Shown in pieces: positions 35,244-45,015 of a stretch of DNA of 64,000 bases (positions within the stretch are counted from its first letter, which is position 1; every line of letters starts with the position of its first letter). The notes beneath the pieces are model-generated. The model saw only the letters and a list, made by a program, of their open reading frames with translations, was not told the origin of the DNA and ran no database searches. This DNA comes from Marinomonas posidonica IVIA-Po-181 (GTDB lineage Bacteria; Pseudomonadota; Gammaproteobacteria; Pseudomonadales; Marinomonadaceae). A program made the position numbers and the translations under genes. The stretch is taken from contig NC_015559.1 of NCBI RefSeq assembly GCF_000214215.1, positions 1,426,001-1,490,000 of the forward strand. Direction: 5' to 3'.

Positions 35244-36443
35244 ATGACATTCTCATTAAAGCCGAAAAATTTACTGGATCAGCCATTCGTATTACCTTGT
35301 GGTGCAATCATCAAAAATCGCCTGATTAAATCCGCCATGTCCGATTCACTTGCAGATGGCGAAGGCAACCCCACTGACCGACAAATTCGCCTTTATGAAC
35401 GGTGGGCTGAAGGTGGTGTTGGATTGTCCATTATCGGGGAAGTACAAATTGACCCAAAATACCCTGAAACACCGGGGAATCTTGTTTTGGATCCGCAATC
35501 AAACGGGCAAGCGTTAAGGGCATTAACCTCTCGAGCTTCAGTGAATGATGCGCACATATGGGCTCAATTAGGTCATGCGGGGGCACTTGCTTACCAACCG
35601 CTTAGTCAAGTGAAAGGCCCATCCGCTCTTAAGATAGGGGACTTCGAATGTTTGGGCATGTCAGAACAAGAAGTCTCTCAGTTACCTGAGATGTATGCTA
35701 AAGCAGCAAAAATAGCAAAAGACGCTGGATTTACTGGGGTGCAAATCCATGCAGGCCATGGCTTTTTACTCAGTCAGTTTTTGTCACCACTGTTTAATCG
35801 TCGAACCGACCTGTATGGGGGTACGGTCGAAGCGCGTAGCCGAATTATAGTCGACATCCTTCATAAGCTTCGATTCACCTTGGGTGATAGATTTCCCATT
35901 GGCATCAAGATCAATTCTTCGGATCAACTGGACGGTGGTTTAACATCGCAAGAAGCACTAGAAGTCATTCGTATTCTTGATCAGACCTCCGTTGACTTGA
36001 TCGAGATCAGTGGTGGCAGTTATTTCCCCGGGGCAAAGGCGAGTTCGGACGCGGCTTCGAATGGCCCTTATTTTGTCGATTTTGCCATGAACGCAAGAAA
36101 CATGACCAAGATTCCCCTGGTGGTCACTGGTGGTTTTAAAACCTGTGAACAAGTTCTCAAGGCCTTGTCTGCCAAGTGTGCTGATTTTGTTGGATTAGGG
36201 CGCGCCTTCATTCTTGAACCCGAACTTGCGCGAGATTGGACCAAAGGAATAGAGACACAAGCTGATTTTCCAACCTTCAAATCACCACCTAGTGGGGGAG
36301 TGACGGCATGGTATACCATGGCTTTAAGCGAGATAGCGAATGATAGGGAAAGAGAGGTTGAGCTCGATCTATCTATGGCGATTCAGGCATATGAAGATCG
36401 TGATAAACGCCGAGTTGATAGATGGCGAGCTAAATTCCAGTAG
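35244..36443 (+). CDS. NADH:flavin oxidoreductase / old yellow enzyme
   Basis: 399 residues from ATG 35244, GGAGG upstream. TIM-barrel FMN enzyme: NRLIKSAMSD, WAQLGHAG, GVQIHAGHGFLLSQFLSPLFNRRTD (the His-x-x-His type active-site region and Tyr-rich loop) and GLGRAFILEPEL (FMN phosphate). It reduces activated alkenes or related compounds. The C-terminal tail of about 40 residues is extra or variable. Likely controlled by the divergent LysR. Confidence 0.88.
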   Translation: MTFSLKPKNLLDQPFVLPCGAIIKNRLIKSAMSDSLADGEGNPTDRQIRLYERWAEGGVGLSIIGEVQIDPKYPETPGNLVLDPQSNGQALRALTSRASVNDAHIWAQLGHAGALAYQPLSQVKGPSALKIGDFECLGMSEQEVSQLPEMYAKAAKIAKDAGFTGVQIHAGHGFLLSQFLSPLFNRRTDLYGGTVEARSRIIVDILHKLRFTLGDRFPIGIKINSSDQLDGGLTSQEALEVIRILDQTSVDLIEISGGSYFPGAKASSDAASNGPYFVDFAMNARNMTKIPLVVTGGFKTCEQVLKALSAKCADFVGLGRAFILEPELARDWTKGIETQADFPTFKSPPSGGVTAWYTMALSEIANDREREVELDLSMAIQAYEDRDKRRVDRWRAKFQ

Positions 36444-36738
36444 CGTTATTCTCGGGGACCTTGATGGCATCTGACGGGCCATATTCTGCCTGGTTATTCT
36501 GCCTGGTTATTTTGGTACTGGCGATAGCATTAAAGTGAATGGATGAGACTCTACGTTGGTTGTCAATGTCAGCCATGTTGCAAGCGCTTTGCCTGTGTTC
36601 GGTCTGATAAATAATATGCTATGGTCAGACAGACCGCCCCCATAATTTTCTATAATTTGGTTAAATAAGAACTTATTACGGCTCTGTGCTGATAGCACAT
36701 TTTTCGCTGAGTAAGAGATTTTATTTAAGGAGTCAAAC
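36444..36738. other. Intergenic spacer
   Basis: A 13-bp direct repeat TTCTGCCTGGTTA occurs twice at 36484-36509. No gene seen. Confidence 0.4.
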
Positions 36739-37557
36739 TTGAGTAATTGGAATCTTCCTTATACCTATCAATACCAAGGGCGAGACGTTAAGTACGGAAT
36801 CAAAGGTGAGGGCGAGCCTCTGATTTTGGTCCATGGTACACCTTGGTCATCTTTCAATTTGAGGCATTTGATTCGAGACTTATCTTGCCATTATAAGGTG
36901 TATTATTTTGATCTGCTTGGCTATGGAGAATCAGATAAAAGCGACGCGGATGTTTCTCTTGGAATACAAAATAAGTTACTAGATGCGTTAGTTGATCACT
37001 GGGGGTTAGACTTGCCTTTTATTGTCGGTCATGATTTTGGTGGCACGACAGTATTGAGGAATCATATCCTAGATAAGCGCGACTATAAAAAAATGGCTGT
37101 CATAGATCCTGTTGCACTATCTCCCTGGGGGTCGCCTTTCTTCAAACATATCGAAAAACATGAAAGTGCTTTTTCGGGTGTTCCTGATTATATTCATTCC
37201 GCAATAGTCGAAGCCTATATAAAAACGGCTGCCTATCAAACACTATCACAAGAGACAATCGATGGAATATTAGCCCCTTGGGAGGGAGAACAAGGTAAAA
37301 AAGCCTTTTATCGACAGATTGCTCAAGCCGATTCCGTTTTTACGGATGACTTTCAAGATAAGTTTAACGCGGTAAACGCACCGGTTCTTATATTGTGGGG
37401 AGAAGAAGACAAATGGATTCCTTGCGAGCAAGCGTATTTACTTCAACGTAAAATAACAGGTGCCAAGCTTGTGATAGTGCCTGAAACAGGGCATCTTGTG
37501 ATTGAAGAGGCCCCTGCCGTGTTATCTGCTGAGATCAAGGCGTTCTTTGAAAGCTGA
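36739..37557 (+). CDS. Alpha/beta hydrolase (haloalkane-dehalogenase-like)
   Basis: 272 residues, TTG start behind AAGGAG. LILVHGTPWSSFNLRHLI (oxyanion region), FIVGHDFGGTTVLR (nucleophile Asp in GHDFGG), APVLILWGEEDKWIP (acid) and ETGHLVIEEAP (His) form the triad. An Asp nucleophile suggests dehalogenase or epoxide-hydrolase-type chemistry, not esterase. Confidence 0.82.
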   Translation: MSNWNLPYTYQYQGRDVKYGIKGEGEPLILVHGTPWSSFNLRHLIRDLSCHYKVYYFDLLGYGESDKSDADVSLGIQNKLLDALVDHWGLDLPFIVGHDFGGTTVLRNHILDKRDYKKMAVIDPVALSPWGSPFFKHIEKHESAFSGVPDYIHSAIVEAYIKTAAYQTLSQETIDGILAPWEGEQGKKAFYRQIAQADSVFTDDFQDKFNAVNAPVLILWGEEDKWIPCEQAYLLQRKITGAKLVIVPETGHLVIEEAPAVLSAEIKAFFES

Positions 37558-37626
37558 GTAGATCATAAATCGTGGTCATGTAATACTCCAAAAAACTACC
37601 CACACACGTAGCACTACAGCGTAAAT

Positions 37627-38808
37627 TTACTCGTAGTTTTTCTTCGCTTTGGTGACTTTTTCTAAGTATTTCCGTGATTCGGCTCTGGGGTGTTTGTACC
37701 TCAGAAGTTGGTACACCTGACTGGCTGAGGTCTGGTTGATTTTGTTCATTGCCGTGGTGCGGTTGCTGTCAAAGGTTTTGAGAACGTTGCCAGTGCCGCC
37801 GTTATACGCTGAGATCATAGAGTATTCTTGGCTGGTTTTATTGCTGACCTTCACAAGATAACGGGTTTGTAATATGTGCAGGTAAGCGCTGCCAATGTCG
37901 ATGTTTTGTTCTGGAGAAAAGAGCACATCTTTGCTGGGCTGCCCCGATTTCTTCTTCACTAGGTTGTACACGTCTTTGCCTGCTGTGGCGGGCACCACTT
38001 GCATTAATCCGTACGCGTTAGCAGGGCTGACGGCATAAGGGTTAAAAGAACTTTCGGTTTCTATGATGCCGTAAATCAAGGCCGGTTCGAGCTTGTAACG
38101 GTTCGCGGCCGCAATCACATACTTGCTGTATTTTTCTTGGCGTAAATGCTCGTGTTTTTCAACCAGATCAAATTCCACGGCATAAATGGTTTTGCCGCTG
38201 GCCGTGTTTTTTTGCAATTTGTTGGACACCAAATAATCCGCATAGCGCCCCGCGCGCCAAGGGTATTTTACTAACACGCCTTCGTTATCCAGCACTTGCG
38301 GATACAAGAAAGGTACGCCGTCGGTATTGGGCGCAGAGCTGGAGAAGATGTCGGTTTTGGTCGGATCTGCTGTGGTTAATAGGGTCGTTTTAACGGCTTC
38401 GATCAGAGCGTTTTTTGGGGCACGGCTGTTGACGGTTTCGACTCGCACTTTACCCTTATCAAAATCAACGATGGCCCGTGCTTGGTAGTCATTAACGTAT
38501 TTGACGTATTTCTTCTTGTCGGGCAATTGGCTGTTGTCTTTGCCCCACTTCTTATTCACCTTTTGATCAAGGTTTTTGTATAGGGCTTGGATCGCTTTGA
38601 GGTCTGCTCGTATGAGATCGCGACTGACTTTCGCTTGTTTGGCAATGGCTTTGACATCATCAATGTTGTCCGCGTTTTGGATTTGCTTCGTCAGCGTTTT
38701 AACGGAATCTACTGAGTCAAAATTCAGCGCTGTTTGGCAACCCGATAGGGTCATAATTAACAGACTGCCAGAAGCTAAGGTGGTCAGGCGAGTTATCTTT
38801 TCGTACAT
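37627..38808 (-). CDS. mltC: Membrane-bound lytic murein transglycosylase C-like lipoprotein
   Basis: 393 residues from ATG 38808; upstream starts in the same frame lack a signal sequence. TTLASGSLLIMTLSGCQTA is a lipoprotein signal with the Cys lipobox. An N-terminal MltC domain (about 40-230) precedes the SLT domain with GIIETESSFNPYAVSPANAYGLMQV (catalytic Glu), SAYNGGTGNVLKTF. It cleaves peptidoglycan glycan strands to 1,6-anhydro products at the outer membrane. Confidence 0.85.
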   Translation of the reverse strand: MYEKITRLTTLASGSLLIMTLSGCQTALNFDSVDSVKTLTKQIQNADNIDDVKAIAKQAKVSRDLIRADLKAIQALYKNLDQKVNKKWGKDNSQLPDKKKYVKYVNDYQARAIVDFDKGKVRVETVNSRAPKNALIEAVKTTLLTTADPTKTDIFSSSAPNTDGVPFLYPQVLDNEGVLVKYPWRAGRYADYLVSNKLQKNTASGKTIYAVEFDLVEKHEHLRQEKYSKYVIAAANRYKLEPALIYGIIETESSFNPYAVSPANAYGLMQVVPATAGKDVYNLVKKKSGQPSKDVLFSPEQNIDIGSAYLHILQTRYLVKVSNKTSQEYSMISAYNGGTGNVLKTFDSNRTTAMNKINQTSASQVYQLLRYKHPRAESRKYLEKVTKAKKNYE

Positions 38809-39210
38809 CAATAAAGGTCCATAAACGCGAGGCTGGGTTATCTTATCAAGTAAGCTGCTGTTTGCCCATTTCTGTCTTAGTCGAATGTAATCGGTGGCTG
38901 ATTCGTTCGGTATTGCTAAGACAATATTGACCAATATGTTGTTTCTTGCTGGAGGCTAGCTGAGCGACTTTCTATGTCTTGCAAAGGGGAGATGGATGCG
39001 ACTAATTACCTAATGTGGCGTTCAGATCTTCGCTGTGAACCACCACTGGGTCTGCGCCTAGGCTGTGAATGGTCTTGTTGCAATAGGCTTATCTCTTTTG
39101 CCATGTCGGGCAAAGTCGCTTTTGGTGTGTCTCTAGTCGTTTCCAGCCAGCTTCCCAAGCTTTTGAAAAATTACACTGAGTTCATTGTTTAGATTCTTAA
39201 GGAAACCACG

Positions 39211-40188
39211 ATGAATGCAGCAGAGTTACACGACAAAGCCATTGTGATTGATGGTTTGATTTGTGCCAAATGGAACCGTGAATTGTTCGAAGACATGGCG
39301 AAAGGGAAGCTGACTGCCGCCAATTGTACTGTGTCGTTTTGGGAAAATTTCGAGGGCACGGTGCGCAATGTGGTGGAGATGAATCAGTTAATCGAAGCCA
39401 ACAGTGATTTGTTAACCAAGGTGTACACCACGGCAGACATTCATCGTGCCAAAGCCGAGGGCAAAACAGGCGTTATGATGGGCTTTCAAAATGCTCATGC
39501 GTTTGAGGACCAAATCGGTTATGTGCAGATCTTTAAGGATCTGGGCGTGGGCATTGTGCAGATGTGTTACAACACGCAGAACTTAGTCGGTACGGGCTGT
39601 TATGAGCGTGATGGTGGCTTGTCTGGCTTTGGTCGTGAAATTGTCGCGGAGATGAATCGTGTTGGTATGTTGTGCGATTTGTCTCATGTTGGTCCGAATA
39701 CGGCGAAAGAAGTCATCATCGAGTCGAATAAGCCAGTGGCGTATTCTCACTGTTTACCATCTGGTTTAAAAGAACATCCGCGTAATCGCAGTGACGAAGA
39801 GCTTAAATTTATTGCGGACAATGGCGGGTTTGTCGGTGTCACCATGTTTACCCCTTTTCTGAAAGCCGGTGTAAACGCCACCGTTGATGATTATGTCGAA
39901 GCCATTCAATACATCTACAACATAGTCGGGGAAGATGCCATTGGCATTGGGACCGATTTTACTCAAGGTCATGGTCATGACTTTTTCGAATATTTAACCC
40001 ATGACAAAGGCTACGCACGTCGTTTAACGCGTTTTGGCGAAATCATTAACCCTAAAGGTATTCGTACTGTCGGTGAGTTTCCTAATTTGACTGAAGCTTT
40101 GCTGAAACATGGTTTTAGTGAGCGTCAGGTGTGCAAGATTATGGGTGAGAATTGGGTGAACTTACTAAAAGAAGTTTGGGGTTCATGA
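39211..40188 (+). CDS. Membrane-dipeptidase-type (M19) peptidase of the glycine-betaine locus
   Basis: 325 residues, AAGGA before ATG. Begins LHDKAIVIDGLICAKWNREL; GVMMGFQNAHAFED, LCDLSHVGPNTAKEVI (zinc His) and IGIGTDFTQGHG match the renal-dipeptidase family. In Pseudomonas aeruginosa the equivalent gene (PA5396) begins the same gene order as here, next to dgcA. Its natural substrate in that pathway is not established. Confidence 0.88.
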   Translation: MNAAELHDKAIVIDGLICAKWNRELFEDMAKGKLTAANCTVSFWENFEGTVRNVVEMNQLIEANSDLLTKVYTTADIHRAKAEGKTGVMMGFQNAHAFEDQIGYVQIFKDLGVGIVQMCYNTQNLVGTGCYERDGGLSGFGREIVAEMNRVGMLCDLSHVGPNTAKEVIIESNKPVAYSHCLPSGLKEHPRNRSDEELKFIADNGGFVGVTMFTPFLKAGVNATVDDYVEAIQYIYNIVGEDAIGIGTDFTQGHGHDFFEYLTHDKGYARRLTRFGEIINPKGIRTVGEFPNLTEALLKHGFSERQVCKIMGENWVNLLKEVWGS

Positions 40189-40244
40189 TACTGCGACTGC
40201 ACTCAGTAATTTATTAATTGTTAGCGATTTTTGAGGAATAAACT

Positions 40245-40790
40245 ATGTCTTTTCACGCACCAGAAATGCCAATTCAAGTAGACGATGATACCGGTGTTTG
40301 GACAACCGACGCCTTGCCTATGTTGTACGTGCCACGTCACTTTTTTGTGAATAATCATATGGGCATTGAGGACGAAATTGGTGCCGAGCGTTATGCCGAC
40401 ATCCTTTACAAAGCGGGTTATAAATCGGCTTATTTTTGGTGTGAGCAAGAGTCAGAATGTCATGGTATTTATGGTGAGGACATTTGGCATCATTATTTAA
40501 AACGCTTATGTCAGCGCGGCTGGGGTTTTTTCATTACGGAAGAATTGGACATTGAAAAAGGTACCGCGAAGGTGCGTTTGGAACATTCTGCCTTTGTCTA
40601 TCACTACGAAAAAATTCACGGCAAGAAGGTAAATCGCAAAGTCGATTATATGTTTACGGGTTGGTTTGCCGGGGCCTTGGATCAAGTATTAGAGAGCAAA
40701 GGCTCTTCAATACGTACCAAAGCCATTCAGACCCAAAGTGGCGCTGAAGAAGGTCATGAAGTCGGTTATTTCCACGTTAGCCCTATGTAG
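40245..40790 (+). CDS. DUF5943 / 4-vinyl-reductase-like protein (PA5397-type)
   Basis: 181 residues. TDALPMLYVPRHFFVNNHMGIEDEIG, YFWCEQESECHGIYGEDIW and YMFTGWFAGALDQVLESKG are as in the protein encoded between the dipeptidase and dgcA in Pseudomonas. A V4R-like fold is likely. It is needed or co-expressed in betaine catabolism, but its step is unknown. Confidence 0.85.
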   Translation: MSFHAPEMPIQVDDDTGVWTTDALPMLYVPRHFFVNNHMGIEDEIGAERYADILYKAGYKSAYFWCEQESECHGIYGEDIWHHYLKRLCQRGWGFFITEELDIEKGTAKVRLEHSAFVYHYEKIHGKKVNRKVDYMFTGWFAGALDQVLESKGSSIRTKAIQTQSGAEEGHEVGYFHVSPM

Positions 40791-40873
40791 TTTTGACAAT
40801 AGCGCGGTGCGGGCAGGCATGGCGTTTTTTTCTATTATTTTCACGTTTTACCAGTTAAGCGGGAGTCTTTTTC

Positions 40874-42940
40874 ATGTCCCAATATGATGTGCTGTTTGAG
40901 CCACTCAATATCAATAAATTAACCATTCGTAATCGTATTGTGAGTACCGCTCATGCTGAGGTTTATGCGACAGACGGCGGGATGACAACCGATCGTTATG
41001 TGAAGTATTACGAAGAAAAGGCCAAAGGCGGTTGTGGTCTTTGTATCTGTGGTGGTTCCAGTGTGGTGTCGATTGATAGCCCACAAAGCTGGTGGAGCTC
41101 AGTGAATTTGTCGACCGATCGTATTATTCCGCATTTTCAAAATCTTGCCGATGCGGTGCATAAGCACGGTGGCAAGATCATGATTCAAATTACCCATATG
41201 GGACGTCGTTCTCGTTGGGATGGTGAGAACTGGCCAAACTTGATGTCGCCTTCTGGTATCCGTGAACCGGTTCACCGTGCGACCTGTAAAACCATTGAAG
41301 TGGAAGAAATTTGGCGAGTGATTGGTGACTTTGTTCAAGCCGCACGTCGTGCCAAAGAAGGCGGTTTGGACGGAGTAGAATTATCGGCGGTTCACCAGCA
41401 CATGATTGACCAATTTTGGTCCCCTCGTGTTAACAAACGCACCGATGAATGGGGTGGCACGTTTGAAGGTCGCATGAAATTCGGCATGGAAGTGCTAAAA
41501 GCCGTGCGTGAGGAAGTTGGCGCGGATTTTGTCGTGGGCATGCGCATCACTGGAGACGAATTCCATCCCGATGGTTTGAATCACGATGATATGAAGCAAA
41601 TCGCACAATATTACGATGCCACTGGTCTGGTCGATTACTTCGGTGTCGTTGGGTCTGGTTGTGATACTCATAACACCTTAGCAAATGTGATTCCGAATAT
41701 GAGCTATCCGCCTGAGCCGTTTTTGCATTTAGCCGCGGGCATAAAAGACGTGGTGAATGTGCCGGTGATTCATGCGCAAAACATTAAAGATCCGAATCAA
41801 GCCAAACGTATTTTGGAAGCCGGTTATGTGGACTTTGTCGGCATGACTCGAGCGCACATCGCAGACCCACATTTTATTGCCAAGATTAAAATGGATCAGG
41901 TGGATCAGATCCGTCAATGTGTGGGCGCGAACTATTGTATTGACCGTCAGTATCAAGGTTTGGACGTATTGTGTGTGCAGAACACCGCGACCTCGCGTGA
42001 GTACATGGGCATGCCGCATATCATCGAGAAAACCACTGGCCCGATCCGTAATGTGGTGGTGGTCGGCGGTGGACCGGGTGGTCTGGAAGCGGCTAGGGTT
42101 GCTGCTGAGCGTGGCCATAAGGTGACATTGATCGAAAAAGCCCCAGAGCTTGGTGGACAAATTACGCTGGCTGCAAGAGCGCCTCAACGTGATCAAATCG
42201 CGGGGATTTCCCGTTGGTTGATTATGGAGGTGGAGCGTTTAGGCGTCGACATTCGCTTGAATACGTCTGCTGATGTTGAACTGGTTCAATCGTTGAATCC
42301 AGATGTATGTATTTTGTGTACAGGTGGTCGTCCTTTCCTAGATCAGAACCCAGAATGGGGTGCAGCAGAAGGCTTGGTCGTGTCAACGTGGGACATTCTC
42401 AGTGGCAAGGTTGAGCCAGGTAAAAATGTACTCATCTATGACACCATTTGTGAATTCTCTGGTATGTCGGCCGCCGATTATCTGGCGTCGAAAGGCTCGC
42501 TGGTGGAATTAGTCACCGATGATATTAAGCCGGGTGTTGGTATCGGGGGGACGACCTTCCCAACCTATTATCGTTCCTTGTATGAGAAAGAAGTCATTAT
42601 GACGTCGGACATGCTGTTGGAAAAAGTCTATCGGGAAGACGACAAGCTGGTAGCAGTATTGGAAAACGAATACACAGGTCAGCAAGAAGAGCGTGTGATT
42701 GATCAGGTTGTGGTGGAAAACGGTACTCGTCCGAATGAAGCATTGTATTACGACTTAAAAGCCGATTCGGTGAATAAGGGACAAATAGACAATGAAGCTT
42801 TGTTTGATATTAAGCCTCAACCTGAGCTGTTAGCAAACGACCTTGATGGCATGATTTTGTGGCGGTTAGGGGATTGTGTGTCACAGCGCAATATTCATGC
42901 GGCGATGTACGATGCTTTACGTCTTTGTAAGGACCTATAA
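40874..42940 (+). CDS. dgcA: Dimethylglycine demethylase subunit DgcA
   Basis: 688 residues. N-terminal TMADH-type FMN barrel (FEPLNINKLTIRNRIVSTAH, QITHMGRRSRWDG, GVELSAVHQHMIDQFWSP), a reduced iron-sulfur motif, then FAD/NAD-binding VVVVGGGPGGLEAARVAAERGH. It should oxidatively remove a methyl group from dimethylglycine to sarcosine with DgcB and the ETF. The 4Fe-4S segment reads CVGANYC..LCVQN; the second Cys of the TMADH C-x2-C-x2-C pattern is Ala. Expected to be under GbdR-type control. Confidence 0.9.
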   Translation: MSQYDVLFEPLNINKLTIRNRIVSTAHAEVYATDGGMTTDRYVKYYEEKAKGGCGLCICGGSSVVSIDSPQSWWSSVNLSTDRIIPHFQNLADAVHKHGGKIMIQITHMGRRSRWDGENWPNLMSPSGIREPVHRATCKTIEVEEIWRVIGDFVQAARRAKEGGLDGVELSAVHQHMIDQFWSPRVNKRTDEWGGTFEGRMKFGMEVLKAVREEVGADFVVGMRITGDEFHPDGLNHDDMKQIAQYYDATGLVDYFGVVGSGCDTHNTLANVIPNMSYPPEPFLHLAAGIKDVVNVPVIHAQNIKDPNQAKRILEAGYVDFVGMTRAHIADPHFIAKIKMDQVDQIRQCVGANYCIDRQYQGLDVLCVQNTATSREYMGMPHIIEKTTGPIRNVVVVGGGPGGLEAARVAAERGHKVTLIEKAPELGGQITLAARAPQRDQIAGISRWLIMEVERLGVDIRLNTSADVELVQSLNPDVCILCTGGRPFLDQNPEWGAAEGLVVSTWDILSGKVEPGKNVLIYDTICEFSGMSAADYLASKGSLVELVTDDIKPGVGIGGTTFPTYYRSLYEKEVIMTSDMLLEKVYREDDKLVAVLENEYTGQQEERVIDQVVVENGTRPNEALYYDLKADSVNKGQIDNEALFDIKPQPELLANDLDGMILWRLGDCVSQRNIHAAMYDALRLCKDL

Positions 42941-43086
42941 GAGACGATGGGGAAGCTTGAAAGGCAGTGTTGAAATGGGCCCTTGATGCTCATGAAGGCC
43001 TTTGCTTTGCCCACTTTATCGCTAATAAATCGTACGGTTTTAATACTGTGTACTGTTTTCAATACGCCTAATATTGAGAGTAAAAG

Positions 43087-45015
43087 ATGATTCTGGATTG
43101 GTTGCTTCCTACATTAATCGCGACGTTAATATTGCTCGCGGGCATAGGCGCGATTCGACGTGCCAATCTTTGGCGTGCCGGGCAAGCCGAAAAAGTCGAT
43201 ATTTTGGCCGGTTTAATGGCCATGCCAAAACGCTACTTGCATGACCTTCATCATGTCGTAGAACGTGATAAATACATGTCTCGCACTCACGTCGCTACTG
43301 GTGGGGGATTTGTACTGGCGATGGTGTTGGTGGTTCTGGTTCACCTATTGGAGATTAACAGTCAAATTTTGGCGTGGCTGTTATTGGCGGCGTTGGTGAT
43401 GATGTTCTGCGGCGCCGTATTTGTGTTTAAACGTCGTTTGAATCCACCCTCTCGTTTGTCAAAAGGGCCTTGGATGCGATTGCCAAAAAGCCTGCTAACA
43501 TTCTCACTGACCTTCTTTATTCTGACTCTACCGGCGGCGGGTATTTTGCCGGACAGTTTTGGCTTGGGGGAGATGGGGCAAATTTTATTGGGTTTGGTGT
43601 TCGGCGTGTTGGTTCTATTAAGTCTTGGTGAAATGCTCTTTGGCATGACTTGGGGCGGTCCTATGAAGCATGCTTTTGCCGGAGCGCTTCATTTGGCTTT
43701 TCATCGTCGTCCAGAGCGCTTTGGTGGTGGACGTTCTACTGGATTAAAACCCGCTGATTTGGGTGGCGATTCTCATGGTGTGGCGAAACCTGAAGACTTT
43801 AAATGGAACCAATTATTGGGTTTTGATGCCTGTGTTCAATGTGGCCGTTGTGAGGCTATGTGCCCAGCTTTCGCAGCAGGGCAGCCGCTGAACCCGAAGA
43901 AGCTGATTCAGGACATGGTGGTGGGGTTAGCAGGTGGAACGGATGAAAAATACGCCGGCAGTGCTTATCCAAATGTCGAGGTTGGAAAGGCCGTGGGCTC
44001 GCCAACCCAGGTGATCACTGAAGGCTTGGTGAGCGCAGACACGCTTTGGTCTTGCACCACTTGTCGCGCTTGTGTGGAAGAGTGCCCAATGATGATTGAG
44101 CATGTGGATGCCATCGTCGACATGCGTCGTTTTTTAACCTTAGAAAAAGGCGACACACCAAACAAAGGGGCTGAGATACTTGAAAATATCATTGCCACGG
44201 ATAATCCAAATGGTTACGCACCGGGTAGCCGCACACACTGGGCGGCTGATCAGAACCTCAGTGTCATGAAGGACGTGAAGAAGGTTGATGTTTTATTTTG
44301 GGTCTCCGACGGCGCGTTTGATATGCGTAGCCAGCGAATTCTCCGAGCCTTTGTCAAGCTGTTAAAAGCGGCCAAAGTGGATGTGGCGATATTGGGAGAC
44401 GAAGAAAGAGACAGTGGCGATGTTGCGCGCCGACTTGGTGATGATGCGACCTTTCAGAGTTTGGCGAAACGTAATCTAGCAACCTTATCTCAATATGAAT
44501 TCAATACCATAGTCACGACTGACCCTCATGCATTTCATTGTTTGCGCAATGAATATCAGGATTTTGATGAACAAGGCGCACTGCAAGAGGTTGAGGTGTT
44601 GCATCATACGACCTTTTTAAATCGCCTTATGGAGCAAGGCAAATTGTCTGTGGCGGAATTTATGGGCGGTAAAGTTACCTATCATGACCCTTGTTATTTA
44701 GGTCGGTATAACGGTGAGTATGAATCGCCTCGTGCTTTGCTGTCGGGGTTAGGGATTGAGGTTGCGGAAATGGAGCGCTCAGGTTATCGCTCACGCTGTT
44801 GCGGTGGCGGTGGCGGAGCGCCCATTACGGATATTCCAGGTGAGCGTCGTATTGCGGATATGCGCATGGAAGAGGTTGTTGCCACGGGGGCTGAGTTGGT
44901 GGCGGTGGGTTGTCAACAATGCACGGCCATGTTGGAAGGGGTGGTCGAGCCTCGTCCTCAGGTGCGTGATATTGCTGAAATCATGGCGGATCAGTTAGTG
45001 GAGGGCGCGGCATGA
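43087..45015 (+). CDS. dgcB: Dimethylglycine demethylase subunit DgcB, iron-sulfur membrane protein
   Basis: 642 residues. The N-terminus carries several membrane segments (LIATLILLAGIGAI, VATGGGFVLAMVLVVLVHLL and two more by residue 190), followed by two ferredoxin-type sites CVQCGRCEAMCP and CTTCRACVEECP, and CCG domains (HDPCYLGRYNGEYE, CCGGGGGAP, GCQQCTAML). It probably links demethylase electrons to the quinone pool. The stop overlaps the etfA start (ATGA). Confidence 0.9.
   Translation: MILDWLLPTLIATLILLAGIGAIRRANLWRAGQAEKVDILAGLMAMPKRYLHDLHHVVERDKYMSRTHVATGGGFVLAMVLVVLVHLLEINSQILAWLLLAALVMMFCGAVFVFKRRLNPPSRLSKGPWMRLPKSLLTFSLTFFILTLPAAGILPDSFGLGEMGQILLGLVFGVLVLLSLGEMLFGMTWGGPMKHAFAGALHLAFHRRPERFGGGRSTGLKPADLGGDSHGVAKPEDFKWNQLLGFDACVQCGRCEAMCPAFAAGQPLNPKKLIQDMVVGLAGGTDEKYAGSAYPNVEVGKAVGSPTQVITEGLVSADTLWSCTTCRACVEECPMMIEHVDAIVDMRRFLTLEKGDTPNKGAEILENIIATDNPNGYAPGSRTHWAADQNLSVMKDVKKVDVLFWVSDGAFDMRSQRILRAFVKLLKAAKVDVAILGDEERDSGDVARRLGDDATFQSLAKRNLATLSQYEFNTIVTTDPHAFHCLRNEYQDFDEQGALQEVEVLHHTTFLNRLMEQGKLSVAEFMGGKVTYHDPCYLGRYNGEYESPRALLSGLGIEVAEMERSGYRSRCCGGGGGAPITDIPGERRIADMRMEEVVATGAELVAVGCQQCTAMLEGVVEPRPQVRDIAEIMADQLVEGAA

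Noticed and set aside
38974..39192. 72-codon frame before the dipeptidase gene
   Set aside because: No similarity; more likely the control region of the betaine locus.
43362..43646. 94-codon minus-strand frame in dgcB
   Set aside because: Antisense shadow of the conserved membrane region of DgcB.
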